Source: Streptomyces neyagawaensis
GTDB taxonomy: Bacteria > Actinomycetota > Actinomycetes > Streptomycetales > Streptomycetaceae
Length of the DNA: 64,000 nt
Assembly: GCF_023516595.1 (NCBI RefSeq)
Contig: NZ_JAMGBG010000001.1
Location: 534,887-598,886, forward strand
Direction: 5' to 3'
In this document: piece by piece, positions 8,668 to 17,539 of the stretch
Position numbering within the stretch: the stretch's first letter is position 1
Layout: each line of letters starts with the position of its first letter
Program-made: the position numbers and the translations under genes
Notes under the pieces: model-generated
Databases searched by the model: none
Told to the model about the DNA's origin: nothing
What the model saw: the letters and a program-made list of their open reading frames with translations, nothing else

Positions 8668-9054
8668 GACTACACTTCCTCCCGCTGCTCAGAGGCGAGT
8701 TGGCAGGGGTCACCGAGCACCGGCGGGTCCCCGCCCGTACCAACGACGCGGCACGCACTCGGAAGCGGGTGAGGCGAAGATCCTTGCCGTGACGGAACCG
8801 TTGCCGTTCCATCGGATGTCCCCCACAGGGACCGCATAGTGTGTGGTGCCGTTCCGGCGGGATGCCCGGCTCGGCGGATCCGTACCAAGCCGCGCGTACG
8901 GCGACCACGTACGAACACGTACGAAGAAGCAGACGTACGGGCCGAGCGCGAGTCGTGTCGGAGCCGTACGAAGAGGCGGCGGGCGTGCGGCAGGGCCATA
9001 CGCGAACCGCTTCGGCAGCACAGAGTTCTTCAACGCCCCAGGGGAGTTCAGACC
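8668..9054. other. Divergent intergenic region with repeated CGTACG-type motifs
   Basis: This 387-base spacer separates the siderophore genes from the serine peptidase genes and must hold both promoters. The motif ACGTACGAA occurs twice in close succession (about 8908-8930), and further GTACG copies follow to 8970, a possible operator. I found no 19-bp DmdR-type iron box in it. A CCGCATAGTG sequence near 8833-8842 recurs before the second peptidase gene and may be a shared promoter element. Confidence 0.45.
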
Positions 9055-10281
9055 ATGCGACCCATACGCCCGCTCTTCGCCGCTCGTCGTGGAAGGAGCG
9101 CGCGCCGCAGAACCTCCCCCGTCCTGGCAGCGGTCGGTCTCGCCACGGCCCTGTCGCTCACCGCCACCGCCTGCGGCTCGGGGGACACCACGGCGAACGC
9201 CGAGGCGTCGTCGTCCGCCCAGGACAACGGCGGCGACGGCAAGATCCGGATCCCGGACAACATCAAGGAAAAGCTCAAGGAACACGGGATCGACCTCGAC
9301 AAGTGGCGGGGCGGGGCCTGGAAGAACTGGGACAAGGACGACTGGCTGCGCGAGGCCGAGGACTACGTCAACCCGATCATCGAGGACCTGTGGGACCCCG
9401 ACCGGATGCGGGACGCCGAGGAGCCGGAGAAGGAGGTCGACGAGAGCGACCTCACCGGCGACCAGGGTGTCACCGACCCGACGCCGCAGGCCGTCCAGGC
9501 GGAGGCGGTGGCGACGAAGTACCACGCGAACGCGCCGGCGGCGGGCAAGGTCTTCTTCGACGCGCCCGAGGGCACGATGGTCTGCTCGGCGACGGTGGTG
9601 AAGGACCCGGCCAACCCGGGCAAGTCCAACCTCGTGTGGACGGCCGGGCACTGTGTGCACGCAGGCAAGTCGGGCGGCTGGTACCGCAACATCGCGTTCG
9701 TCCCCTCCTACAACGACAGCGGTCTGTCGGCGGCACAGATGCGGACGGCCACCAAGGATCAGGTCGCCCCGTACGGCATGTGGTGGGGTGACTGGGCGCA
9801 GACCTCGGACCAGTGGATCGAGCAGGGCGGCCAGAAGGGCGGCGACGGAGCGCCGTACGACTTCGCGGTCATCCATGTGACGCCGGAGGAGGGCAACGGC
9901 GGCAAGTCCCTGGAGGAGACGGTCGGTTCCGCGCTGCCGGTGGACTTCGACGCGCCGGCCGTACCGCAGGTGGACAGCATCACCGCGACGGGCTACCCGG
10001 CGGGCGCCCCGTACGACGGCGAGGCGATGTACCAGTGCACGGACAAGCCGGGGCGGCTCTCGCTCGTCGAGTCCGACCCGACGATGTACCGCATCGGCTG
10101 CACCATGACCGGCGGTTCGTCGGGCGGCGGCTGGGTGGCGACCGGCTCCGACGGCAAGCCGGCGCTGGTGTCCAATACCTCCATCGGCCCGGTGAGCGCG
10201 GGCTGGCTGGCCGGCCCTCGGCTGGGCAAGGAGGCTCAGGGCATCTACGACGCGGTGAGCGAGAAGTTCGCCCAGCGGTGA
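9055..10281 (+). CDS. Secreted trypsin-fold serine peptidase, lipoprotein (copy 1)
   Basis: The 408-residue precursor begins with an Arg-rich n-region, a hydrophobic segment and a lipobox-like LTATAC (Cys40), so it is probably a membrane-anchored lipoprotein. The chymotrypsin-type triad is visible as His199 (TAGHC), Asp269 (YDFAVI) and Ser356 (GGSSGGGW). Residues 60-150 form a charged pro-region with KWRGGAWKNWD. The ATG at 9055 follows GGGGAG; longer frames upstream have no signal peptide. A second, closely similar gene starts 178 bases downstream, so this is a tandem duplication. The substrate is unknown. Confidence 0.9.
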   Translation: MRPIRPLFAARRGRSARRRTSPVLAAVGLATALSLTATACGSGDTTANAEASSSAQDNGGDGKIRIPDNIKEKLKEHGIDLDKWRGGAWKNWDKDDWLREAEDYVNPIIEDLWDPDRMRDAEEPEKEVDESDLTGDQGVTDPTPQAVQAEAVATKYHANAPAAGKVFFDAPEGTMVCSATVVKDPANPGKSNLVWTAGHCVHAGKSGGWYRNIAFVPSYNDSGLSAAQMRTATKDQVAPYGMWWGDWAQTSDQWIEQGGQKGGDGAPYDFAVIHVTPEEGNGGKSLEETVGSALPVDFDAPAVPQVDSITATGYPAGAPYDGEAMYQCTDKPGRLSLVESDPTMYRIGCTMTGGSSGGGWVATGSDGKPALVSNTSIGPVSAGWLAGPRLGKEAQGIYDAVSEKFAQR

Positions 10282-10459
10282 TGTCGGGCACGCGGTGACG
10301 GCCGTGTGCGACGACGGTGCGGCGGCTGTCGGAAGGCAGCCGCCGAGGTATGGGGGAGGAGGCGCGCGGAAATATCGGCCGCACGCCCTGCGCGTATCCC
10401 CCAGCGCCCCCGCATAGTGGGCGTGACACAAGGAGCAGTTCCGACGGGGGTCGAGAACC

Positions 10460-11641
10460 ATGCGCTTCTCATATCGGCGGCAATCCCTCCTCGCCGCCAC
10501 CGGACTGATCGCGGTGCTCGCGCTGACGGCGACCGCCTGCGGCTCGGCCGACAGGGGCACGAGCGACAAACCCGACGTCGCCGCGTCCCGCACCGCCGAC
10601 AGGGACGGCGACGGTGTCCCCGATGTCATCGCCGACCAGCTCGAGGAGCTCGGCGTCGACGTCGACGCCTGGCAGGACGGCGGCTGGAAGGACTGGGACG
10701 AGGAGCAGTGGCTCGGTGAGGCCGAGGAGTTCTTCAACCCGGTGATCGAGGACCTGTGGGACGCGGAGCGGATGCGTGAGGCCGAGGACCCGGCGAAGAC
10801 GATCTCCCCGCAGGACGCCTCGGTCGACCAGGGCGTCAGTGACCCGCCTCCGGCCCCGGTCGAGGCGACGCCCGAGAAGACGCCGTACCACGTGAACGCC
10901 GGTCCCGTCGGCAAGATCTTCTTCGACTCTCCCGAAGGCGCGATGGTCTGTTCGGGCACCGTCGTCTCGGACGAGAACCGCCCGGGGCGGTCCAACCTGG
11001 TGTGGACCGCGGGCCACTGCGTGCACGCGGGCAGCGGCGGCGGCTGGTACCGCAACATCGTCTTCGTCCCGGCCTACAACGACCTCGGCAGGTCCGAGGA
11101 GGAGCTGGCCGCGGGCGCCCCCGCGGAGGAGGTCGCGCCGTTCGGCCAGTGGTGGGCGGACTGGGCCGCGACCTCGGACGAGTGGATCGCGGGCGGTTCC
11201 CAGGAGGGCGGCGCCGGCGCGGCGTACGACTACGCGGTCCTGCATGTGAAGCCGGAGGCGGGCTCCAAGTCGCTGGAGGAGACCGTCGGTTCGGCCCTGG
11301 ACGTGGACTTCTCGGCGCCCGCCGCGTCCGGGATCGACTCGCTCGGCGCCTGGGGCTATCCGGCGGCACCGCCGTACAACGGCCTGACCATGTTCCGTTG
11401 CATCGACAGGCCCGGCCGGCTCTCCCTCGACGCGTCGCTGCCGACGATGTACCGCATCGGCTGCACGATGACGGGCGGTTCGTCGGGCGGCGGCTGGTTC
11501 CGGATGGTCGACGGCGCGCCCCGGCTCGTCTCGAACACGTCGATCGGCCCGGCCGACAACACCTGGCTCGCCGGACCCCGGCTGGGCAAGGGCGCCAAGG
11601 CGCTGTACGACGACCTGAGCATGTCGTACGGCGGCCGGTGA
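10460..11641 (+). CDS. Secreted trypsin-fold serine peptidase, lipoprotein (copy 2)
   Basis: This 393-residue paralogue of the preceding gene shares its layout: signal segment ending LTATACGS, acidic linker, the TAGHCVHAG histidine motif, an Asp in YDYAVL, and a GGSSGGGW serine motif. The two proteins also share the segments EDLWD and GPRLGK at matching places, so the pair arose by duplication. Differences lie mostly in the pro-region and surface loops, which hints at different targets or regulation. The ATG at 10460 is the only start that gives a proper signal peptide. A strong hairpin follows at 11734-11765. Confidence 0.9.
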   Translation: MRFSYRRQSLLAATGLIAVLALTATACGSADRGTSDKPDVAASRTADRDGDGVPDVIADQLEELGVDVDAWQDGGWKDWDEEQWLGEAEEFFNPVIEDLWDAERMREAEDPAKTISPQDASVDQGVSDPPPAPVEATPEKTPYHVNAGPVGKIFFDSPEGAMVCSGTVVSDENRPGRSNLVWTAGHCVHAGSGGGWYRNIVFVPAYNDLGRSEEELAAGAPAEEVAPFGQWWADWAATSDEWIAGGSQEGGAGAAYDYAVLHVKPEAGSKSLEETVGSALDVDFSAPAASGIDSLGAWGYPAAPPYNGLTMFRCIDRPGRLSLDASLPTMYRIGCTMTGGSSGGGWFRMVDGAPRLVSNTSIGPADNTWLAGPRLGKGAKALYDDLSMSYGGR

Positions 11642-11733
11642 GCGGTTGCCCGTGAGCCGGGGCCGACGGACGGCGGTCAGCGAACGCCCCCCCCAGAGCG
11701 AACCTCCGCACAAGGCGAAGCCCGCACAACGCG

Positions 11734-11765
11734 AAGGCCCGCCCCTCGGCCGAGGGGCGGGCCTT
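11734..11765. terminator. Bidirectional terminator between peptidase copy 2 and hflX
   Basis: Two perfectly complementary 16-base arms abut with no spacer between the converging genes. The outer AA/TT pairs give short A and T ends on either strand. Confidence 0.85.
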
Positions 11766-11779
11766 CCTGGCGTGACGGG

Positions 11780-13276
11780 TCAGGCCGTCGGCGCCGGTAC
11801 GTACGGTGCCAGGTCCGCCGCCAGTTCCTCGTGCACCCGGGCCTTGAGCAGGGTGCCCTCCGGGGTGTGCTCCTCGGAGATCACCTCGCCCTCGGTGTGG
11901 GCGCGTGCGACGAGCTTGCCGTGCGTGTACGGCACGAGCGCCTCGATCTCGACCGACGGGCGAGGCAGTTCGTTGTCGATCAGGGCGAGTAGTTCCTCGA
12001 TGCCCTGGCCGGAGCGGGCCGAGACCGCGATGGAGCGCTTCTCGATCCGCAGCAGGCGCTGCAGCGTCAGCGGGTCGGCCGCGTCCGCCTTGTTGATCAC
12101 CACGATCTCGGGGACGTTCGTCGCGCCCACGTCACGGATGACCTCGCGCACGGCCGCCAGCTGCTCCTCCGGCGCCGGGTGCGAACCGTCGACCACATGG
12201 AGGATCAGGTCGGAGTCGCCGACCTCCTCCATCGTGGAGCGGAACGCCTCGACGAGGTGGTGCGGCAGATGCCGTACGAAGCCGACGGTGTCCGCCAGCG
12301 TGTACAGCCGCCCGCTCGGGGTCTCGGCCCGGCGCACGGTCGGGTCGAGGGTCGCGAACAGGGCGTTCTCGACCAGGACACCCGCGCCGGTGAGACGGTT
12401 GAGCAGGGAGGACTTGCCCGCGTTGGTGTAGCCGGCGATGGCGACCGACGGAACCTTGTTCCGCCTGCGCTCCTGGCGCTTGATCTCGCGGCCGGTCTTC
12501 ATCTCCGCGATCTCCCGGCGCATCTTCGCCATCTTCTCGCGGATCCGTCGCCGGTCCGTCTCGATCTTGGTCTCACCGGGACCACGGGTGGCGAGGCCGC
12601 CGCCCTTGCCGCCGCCCATCTGCCGGGACAGCGACTGACCCCAGCCGCGCAGTCGCGGCAGCATGTACTGCATCTGCGCGAGCGCGACCTGGGCCTTGCC
12701 CTCTCGGGACTTGGCGTGCTGGGCGAAGATGTCGAGGATCAGGGCCGTACGGTCGATGACCTTGACCTTGACGACGTCTTCGAGGTGGATGAGCTGCCCC
12801 GGGCTCAGCTCACCGTCGCAGATGACGGTGTCGGCGCCCGATTCGAGCACGATGTCCCGCAGCTCGTCGGCCTTGCCGGAACCGATGTAGGTGGCCGCGT
12901 CCGGCTTGTCGCGGCGCTGGATCACACCGTCGAGCACGAGCGCGCCCGCCGTCTCCGCGAGGGCGGCCAGCTCGGCCAGGGAGTTCTCCGCGTCCTGCGC
13001 GGTTCCCGTGGTCCAGACACCGACGAGCACGACCCGCTCCAGGCGGAGCTGGCGGTACTCGACCTCGGTGACGTCCTCGAGTTCGGTGGAGAGGCCCGCG
13101 ACGCGGCGCAGGGCCGCACGCTCGGAGCGGTCGAACTGGTCGCCGTCCCGCTCGCCGTCGATCTCGAAGCTCCAGGCGACGTCCTCTTCCATCAGGGCAT
13201 CGGCCCGAAGACCCTCGGGGTTGTTCTGCGCGAAGGCGCGCTGTGCGGCCTGGGAAGGGGATGAAGAGGAGGTCAT
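11780..13276 (-). CDS. hflX: GTPase HflX, ribosome-associated
   Basis: HflX binds the large ribosomal subunit and splits or rescues stalled ribosomes under stress. The 498-residue protein has the N-terminal HflX domain with the glycine-rich GGGKGGGLATRGPGETK segment, a coiled helical linker rich in Arg/Lys, and a GTPase domain with G1 GYTNAGKSS, G3 DTVGF and G4 NKAD. About 90 residues lie before the HflX domain, as in other Streptomyces. The ATG at 13276 has AAGGA at good spacing and is preferred over the upstream frame. The gene stands alone on the minus strand, facing the peptidase pair. Confidence 0.95.
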   Translation of the reverse strand: MTSSSSPSQAAQRAFAQNNPEGLRADALMEEDVAWSFEIDGERDGDQFDRSERAALRRVAGLSTELEDVTEVEYRQLRLERVVLVGVWTTGTAQDAENSLAELAALAETAGALVLDGVIQRRDKPDAATYIGSGKADELRDIVLESGADTVICDGELSPGQLIHLEDVVKVKVIDRTALILDIFAQHAKSREGKAQVALAQMQYMLPRLRGWGQSLSRQMGGGKGGGLATRGPGETKIETDRRRIREKMAKMRREIAEMKTGREIKRQERRRNKVPSVAIAGYTNAGKSSLLNRLTGAGVLVENALFATLDPTVRRAETPSGRLYTLADTVGFVRHLPHHLVEAFRSTMEEVGDSDLILHVVDGSHPAPEEQLAAVREVIRDVGATNVPEIVVINKADAADPLTLQRLLRIEKRSIAVSARSGQGIEELLALIDNELPRPSVEIEALVPYTHGKLVARAHTEGEVISEEHTPEGTLLKARVHEELAADLAPYVPAPTA

Positions 13277-13483
13277 TGGATCCTTACGTCGATGGGGGTA
13301 CCGAAGGGGTGACGGATCTCGATCCGTCCATGGCGACAACGCCCGGGCCTGCCCGGAGATTCCCGGATGGGGCCTCGGCCGACCCGGGACCAGCCCCTGG
13401 GGGCCGGTCCACGGCTGACCGGGAGTGGGCCGCGCCGCCGACTCGAAGATGGTCGCACGGCACGCCTCGTCTCGTCACGCGGG

Positions 13484-14977
13484 TTACTTTCCCGTCTTCC
13501 GCTTCGCCGAAGCCTCGGCGGTGGCCGTCTTCCAGTCCGGATGCCCCGGCATCGGCGGCGTCCGCTCGCCGTGGAGCCAGCCCCGGAAGAAGGCGTCCAG
13601 GTCGCGTCCGGCGATCCGGGTCGCGAGCCGCTGGAAGTCGGCGGTGGAGGCGACGCCGTCGCGGTGGACGGCGACCCAGGCCCGCTGGAGCCGCTCGAAG
13701 GCGGGGCGGCCGATCTCCTCGCGCAGGGCGTACAGGACGAGCGCGGCCCCGTCGTAGACGTTCGGCCGGAAGATGCCGATCTTGTGGTCGACCTTGGGCA
13801 CCTTGGGGGCCGCCGGCGGCCCCCCTGCGGCCCGCCAGCGGTCGGAGGCACTGTAGGCGGCCTTCATACGGGCCTCCATGGGCCGGCCGGCCGTCTCCTC
13901 GGCGTACAGGGCCTCGTACCAGGTGGCGTGCCCCTCGTTGAGCCACAGGTCGGACCAGGTGCGCGGGCTGACGCTGTTGCCGAACCACTGGTGGGCCAGC
14001 TCGTGCACCATGATCGACTCGATGTACCACTTCGGGTACTCGGCGCGGACGAACAGCTCCCTCTCGAAGAGGGAGAGGGTCTGGGTCTCCAGCTCGAACC
14101 CGGTCTGCGCCTCGGCGATGAGGACCCCGTACGTCTCGAACGGGTAGCGGCCGACCTTGCGCTCCATCCACGCGATCTGGGCCGGGGTCTTCGCCAGCCA
14201 CGGTTCGAGCCGCTCGCGGTCCTTGGCGGGCACCACGTCGCGGACGGGCAGACCGTTCGGTCCGGAGCGGCGCACGACGGCGGAGCGGCCGATGGACACC
14301 TGGGCCAGTTCGGTGGCCATGGGATGTTCGGTGCGGTAGGTCCAGGTGGTGGTGCGCGGGCCGCGGCGCGTCCCGGCGTCCAGACCGTTGGAGACGGCCG
14401 TGTAGCCGTCGGGCACGGTGACGCGGACGGTGAACAGGGCCTTGTCGGAGGGGTGGTCGTTGCAGGGGAACACCACGTGGGCGGCGTCGGCCTGGTTGGC
14501 CATGGCGAGCCCGTCAGCGGTCCGCACCCAGCCGCCCTCCGCGTCCCCGCTGTACACGGGGTCACTGGTGTGCCGCACGGTGATGCGGGTCCGGCTGCCC
14601 GCGGGGAGCGGCTCCCGGGGGGTGATCACCAGGTCCTCGCCCGCGGTGGTGAAGGCGGCGGGCGACCCGTCGACCTCGACGGAGCTGACCTCGCCGTGCG
14701 TGAAGTCGAGGTTGACCAGGTCCAGCGGGGAGGTCGTGCGGGCGTCGATCGTGGTGACGGCCGTAAGGGGCTTGAGGTTGTCGCCGGTATAGGTGAAGGA
14801 GAGGTCGTACGACCGCACGTCGTAGCCGGGGTTGCCGAGGTGCGGGAAGAGGCGGTCGCCGACGCCGAGCGGGACGGCGGGCGAGGGGGCGCTCGCGGCG
14901 ATCAGGCAGACGGAGACGGCGGAGGTGAGCAGCGCCGCCTTGGTACGGCGGGCCCTGAGGCGTGGGGTGAGCGGCAT
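13484..14977 (-). CDS. Secreted M1-family zinc metallopeptidase (aminopeptidase N-like)
   Basis: The 497-residue protein starts with a cleavable signal peptide (hydrophobic residues 13-33) followed by an M1-type beta domain and catalytic domain. The zinc site is HELAH at residues 325-329 with the third ligand Glu348 in LNEGH. The usual GAMEN exopeptidase loop is replaced by QTGFELETQT, as in other Streptomyces short M1 enzymes. It lacks the large C-terminal domain of full aminopeptidase N (about 850 residues), so it is the short extracellular form. It probably trims peptides outside the cell. Its start is 104 bases from the end of the RSH gene. Confidence 0.92.
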   Translation of the reverse strand: MPLTPRLRARRTKAALLTSAVSVCLIAASAPSPAVPLGVGDRLFPHLGNPGYDVRSYDLSFTYTGDNLKPLTAVTTIDARTTSPLDLVNLDFTHGEVSSVEVDGSPAAFTTAGEDLVITPREPLPAGSRTRITVRHTSDPVYSGDAEGGWVRTADGLAMANQADAAHVVFPCNDHPSDKALFTVRVTVPDGYTAVSNGLDAGTRRGPRTTTWTYRTEHPMATELAQVSIGRSAVVRRSGPNGLPVRDVVPAKDRERLEPWLAKTPAQIAWMERKVGRYPFETYGVLIAEAQTGFELETQTLSLFERELFVRAEYPKWYIESIMVHELAHQWFGNSVSPRTWSDLWLNEGHATWYEALYAEETAGRPMEARMKAAYSASDRWRAAGGPPAAPKVPKVDHKIGIFRPNVYDGAALVLYALREEIGRPAFERLQRAWVAVHRDGVASTADFQRLATRIAGRDLDAFFRGWLHGERTPPMPGHPDWKTATAEASAKRKTGK

Positions 14978-15081
14978 GGACCACCGCTACCAGCGCGCTC
15001 CCTGTCCGCGCCGCCGACTCGCAGCCGTCCCACCCGAACGAGCGGCCCGTCGGTCCGCCGAGCCGCCCGGCCCGCGGGTGG

Positions 15082-17244
15082 CTACGGGGTGGCCGCCTGG
15101 TGCTGGGGCCGGGCCACGTCGTAGACGCCCGCCACATCGCGCATGGCGCGCATCAGGTTCGGGAGGAGGGCGGCGTCCGGGAGCTGCACCGTGTACGTGT
15201 GCCGGACGCGCTGCTGGGTCGGGGGTTCGACGGTGGCGGAGACGATGGCGACGCCCTCCAGCGCGATGGCCTCGGTGAGGTCGGCGAGGAGGTGGGGGCG
15301 CTGGAACGACTCGGCGACGAGGGTGACCCGGAACTCGGTGGTGTCCCCCCAGTGCACGGCGATCTCCGCGCGCCCCAGGCCCTTCATGCGTGTGACGGCG
15401 GCGCACTCGACGCGGTGCACGGTCACCACTCCCCCGCGGACGGCGAAGCCGGTGACCTCGTCGGGCGGTACGGGGGTGCAGCACCCGGCGAGGCGGACGT
15501 TCGCTTCGGGCTGGTCGGCGACGACCACGGCGTTCGCGGTGTCCGAGGGCGCGGCGGGCTCGTCGTGGGCGGGGCGGGGGGCGGGCGCCCCGTCCTTGCG
15601 TTCGGCGTCGAGGGCGTCCGGCTCGTCGGCGGTGGACGAGGGGTGAGTGGCGAGCCAGCGCTGGATGGCGATGCGGGCGGCGGGGGTGTGGGCGTGCTCC
15701 AGCCACTCTCTGGAGGGCTCGGAGGCGGGGTCCTGGCCCATGAGGAGCTGGACGGTGTCGCCGTCCCTCAGGACCGTGCTCAGCGTCGCCAGACGGCCGT
15801 TGACGCGGGCGCCGATACAGGCGTGCGCGTCCTCGCCGTACTGGGCGTAGGCGGCGTCCACGCAACTGGCGCCCTCGGGGAGGCCCAGGGTGCCGCCGTC
15901 GGGTCGGAAGACGGTGATCTCGCGGTCCTGGGCGAGGTCCTCGCGCAGGGTGGACCAGAACATGTCGGCGTCGGGCGCGGCCTGCTGCCAGTCGAGGAGG
16001 CGGGAGAGCCAGCCGGGACGGGTGGGGTCGACGCGCTCGCCGTCGCCGTCGGCCCGCTCGCCGTCGGTCTGGTCCTCGGCGGGGGCGGCATAGGGGTTGC
16101 CGAGCGCGACGACTCCGGCCTCGGCGACCTTGTGCATCTGGTTGGTACGGATGAGGACTTCCGCGACCTGCCCGTCACCGCGGGCGACGGCCGTGTGCAG
16201 CGACTGGTACAGGTTGAACTTCGGTACGGCGATGAAGTCCTTGAACTCCGAGACCACCGGGGTGAGACAGGTGTGCAGTTCGCCGAGGACGGCGTAGCAG
16301 TCGGCGTCCTCGTTGACGAGGACGAGGAGCCGTCCGAAGTCGGTGCCGCGCAGCTGCCCGCGTTTTCGCGAGACCCGGTGCAGGGAGACGAAGTGGCGGG
16401 GCCTGATCAGGACTTCGGCCTGGATGCCGGCCTCGCGCAGGACGCCGCGCACCTCTTCGGCGATCTCGGCGAGCGGGTCGCTCTCCCGGGCGGCGTTGTC
16501 CGCGATCAGTTCGCGGGTGTGGGCGTACTCCCCGGGGTGGAGGATCGCGAAGACGAGGTCCTCCAGTTCGGTCTTGAGGGCCTGGACGCCGAGGCGTTCG
16601 GCGAGCGGGATCAGCACGTCACGGGTGACCTTGGCGATGCGTTCCTGCTTCTCGGGGCGCATCACGCCGAGGGTGCGCATGTTGTGCAGCCGGTCGGCGA
16701 GCTTGATCGACATCACGCGGACGTCGTTGCCGGTGGCGACGAGCATCTTGCGGAAGGTCTCGGACTCGGCGGCGGCGCCGTAGTCGACCTTCTCCAGCTT
16801 GGTGACGCCGTCGACGAGGTAGCGCACCTCCTCGCCGAACTCCTCGCGCACCTGATCGAGGGTCACATCCGTGTCCTCGACGGTGTCATGGAGCAGAGAG
16901 GCCGTCAGGGTCGTGGTCTCCGCGCCGAGTTCGGCGAGGATCAGCGTCACGGCGAGCGGGTGGGTGATGTACGGCTCGCCGCTCTTGCGCATCTGGCCGC
17001 GGTGCGAGGACTCGGCGAGGACGTACGCCCGGCGCAGCGGTTCGAGGTCGGCGTCGGGATGGTGGGCGCGGTGGGCCTCGGCGACATGGCTGATGGCGTC
17101 GGGCAACCGGTCACGGGTGGCCGGCCCCAGCAGTGCGGCACGGCCCAGACGGCGCAGGTCGATACGGGGCCGGCCCTTCCTGCGGTGCGCTGCGGGCGGC
17201 GCAGGGGCGGGCGATACGGCGGGGTTCGTGGCCTCCGCGCTCAT
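15082..17244 (-). CDS. rshA: RelA/SpoT-family (p)ppGpp enzyme, RshA type
   Basis: RSH proteins make and degrade (p)ppGpp. This 720-residue protein has an HD hydrolase domain (THPLAV, LLHDTVEDTD with His119-Asp120, KLADRLHNMRTL), a synthetase-like domain (about 270-390), a TGS domain (about 440-510, DREITVFRPDGG) and a C-terminal ACT domain. The HD motifs look intact. The synthetase region departs from the consensus: RPRHFVSLHR stands where RPKHxxSIxxK is expected, and the DLxxIRV stretch reads DFGRLLVLV. A canonical RelA is normally encoded elsewhere in Streptomyces, so this copy may act mainly as a hydrolase; that is inference. The ATG at 17244 follows GGAGG, better than the GTG two codons earlier. 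Confidence 0.93.
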   Translation of the reverse strand: MSAEATNPAVSPAPAPPAAHRRKGRPRIDLRRLGRAALLGPATRDRLPDAISHVAEAHRAHHPDADLEPLRRAYVLAESSHRGQMRKSGEPYITHPLAVTLILAELGAETTTLTASLLHDTVEDTDVTLDQVREEFGEEVRYLVDGVTKLEKVDYGAAAESETFRKMLVATGNDVRVMSIKLADRLHNMRTLGVMRPEKQERIAKVTRDVLIPLAERLGVQALKTELEDLVFAILHPGEYAHTRELIADNAARESDPLAEIAEEVRGVLREAGIQAEVLIRPRHFVSLHRVSRKRGQLRGTDFGRLLVLVNEDADCYAVLGELHTCLTPVVSEFKDFIAVPKFNLYQSLHTAVARGDGQVAEVLIRTNQMHKVAEAGVVALGNPYAAPAEDQTDGERADGDGERVDPTRPGWLSRLLDWQQAAPDADMFWSTLREDLAQDREITVFRPDGGTLGLPEGASCVDAAYAQYGEDAHACIGARVNGRLATLSTVLRDGDTVQLLMGQDPASEPSREWLEHAHTPAARIAIQRWLATHPSSTADEPDALDAERKDGAPAPRPAHDEPAAPSDTANAVVVADQPEANVRLAGCCTPVPPDEVTGFAVRGGVVTVHRVECAAVTRMKGLGRAEIAVHWGDTTEFRVTLVAESFQRPHLLADLTEAIALEGVAIVSATVEPPTQQRVRHTYTVQLPDAALLPNLMRAMRDVAGVYDVARPQHQAATP

Positions 17245-17409
17245 GGGCACCTCCGGCTGCGTGGACCGGCGGACGGGTGCCCCATGGCGTGCGGCGGCTC
17301 AGGGATCGTGTCGTTCCCCCGTCCGTGCCGGTGCTTGATGCTACCGAGCCCATCACGCCCACCTGACCGCCTCTCGGCGAGCGTGAAACGGATCACCCAT
17401 TAGAGCGAA

Positions 17410-17510
17410 GGTCCCGGTGTTTGCGGTTTCGAGCCACGCGACCCCGGCCCTGCCTGGGATTCGCACCCTTGAGCAGGGGTTCGACTCGCACACCTGTGGC
17501 ACCCGGGACC
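17410..17510. other. Possible structured RNA element between dapF and rshA
   Basis: A 101-base segment is closed by complementary ends: GGTCCCGGTG at 17410-17419 pairs with CACCCGGGACC at 17500-17510 with one bulge. Inside it CCCTGC (17448-17453) can pair with GCAGGG (17473-17478). It contains T-loop-like GGTTCGACTC but cannot be folded into a canonical tRNA cloverleaf. Its function is unknown; it may be an RNA leader or a degenerate repeat. Confidence 0.35.
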
Positions 17511-17539
17511 CGCATACCGTGTGTCGAGCCTCACATGAC

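Noticed and set aside
5716..8772. A 1018-codon plus-strand open frame across the siderophore genes
   Set aside because: It is antisense to two well-supported genes, has no domain, and consists of low-complexity sequence. Long antisense frames are normal in very high GC DNA.
13367..15124. A 585-codon plus-strand open frame over the M1 peptidase gene
   Set aside because: Antisense to a gene with an intact HELAH zinc site; it has no domain of its own.
15100..17403. A 767-codon plus-strand open frame over rshA
   Set aside because: It is antisense to the RSH gene, with no recognisable motif.
17410..17510. A tRNA gene in the dapF-rshA gap
   Set aside because: The ends can pair like an acceptor stem and a GGTTCGACTC is present, but the T-arm, anticodon arm and D-arm do not form a cloverleaf.
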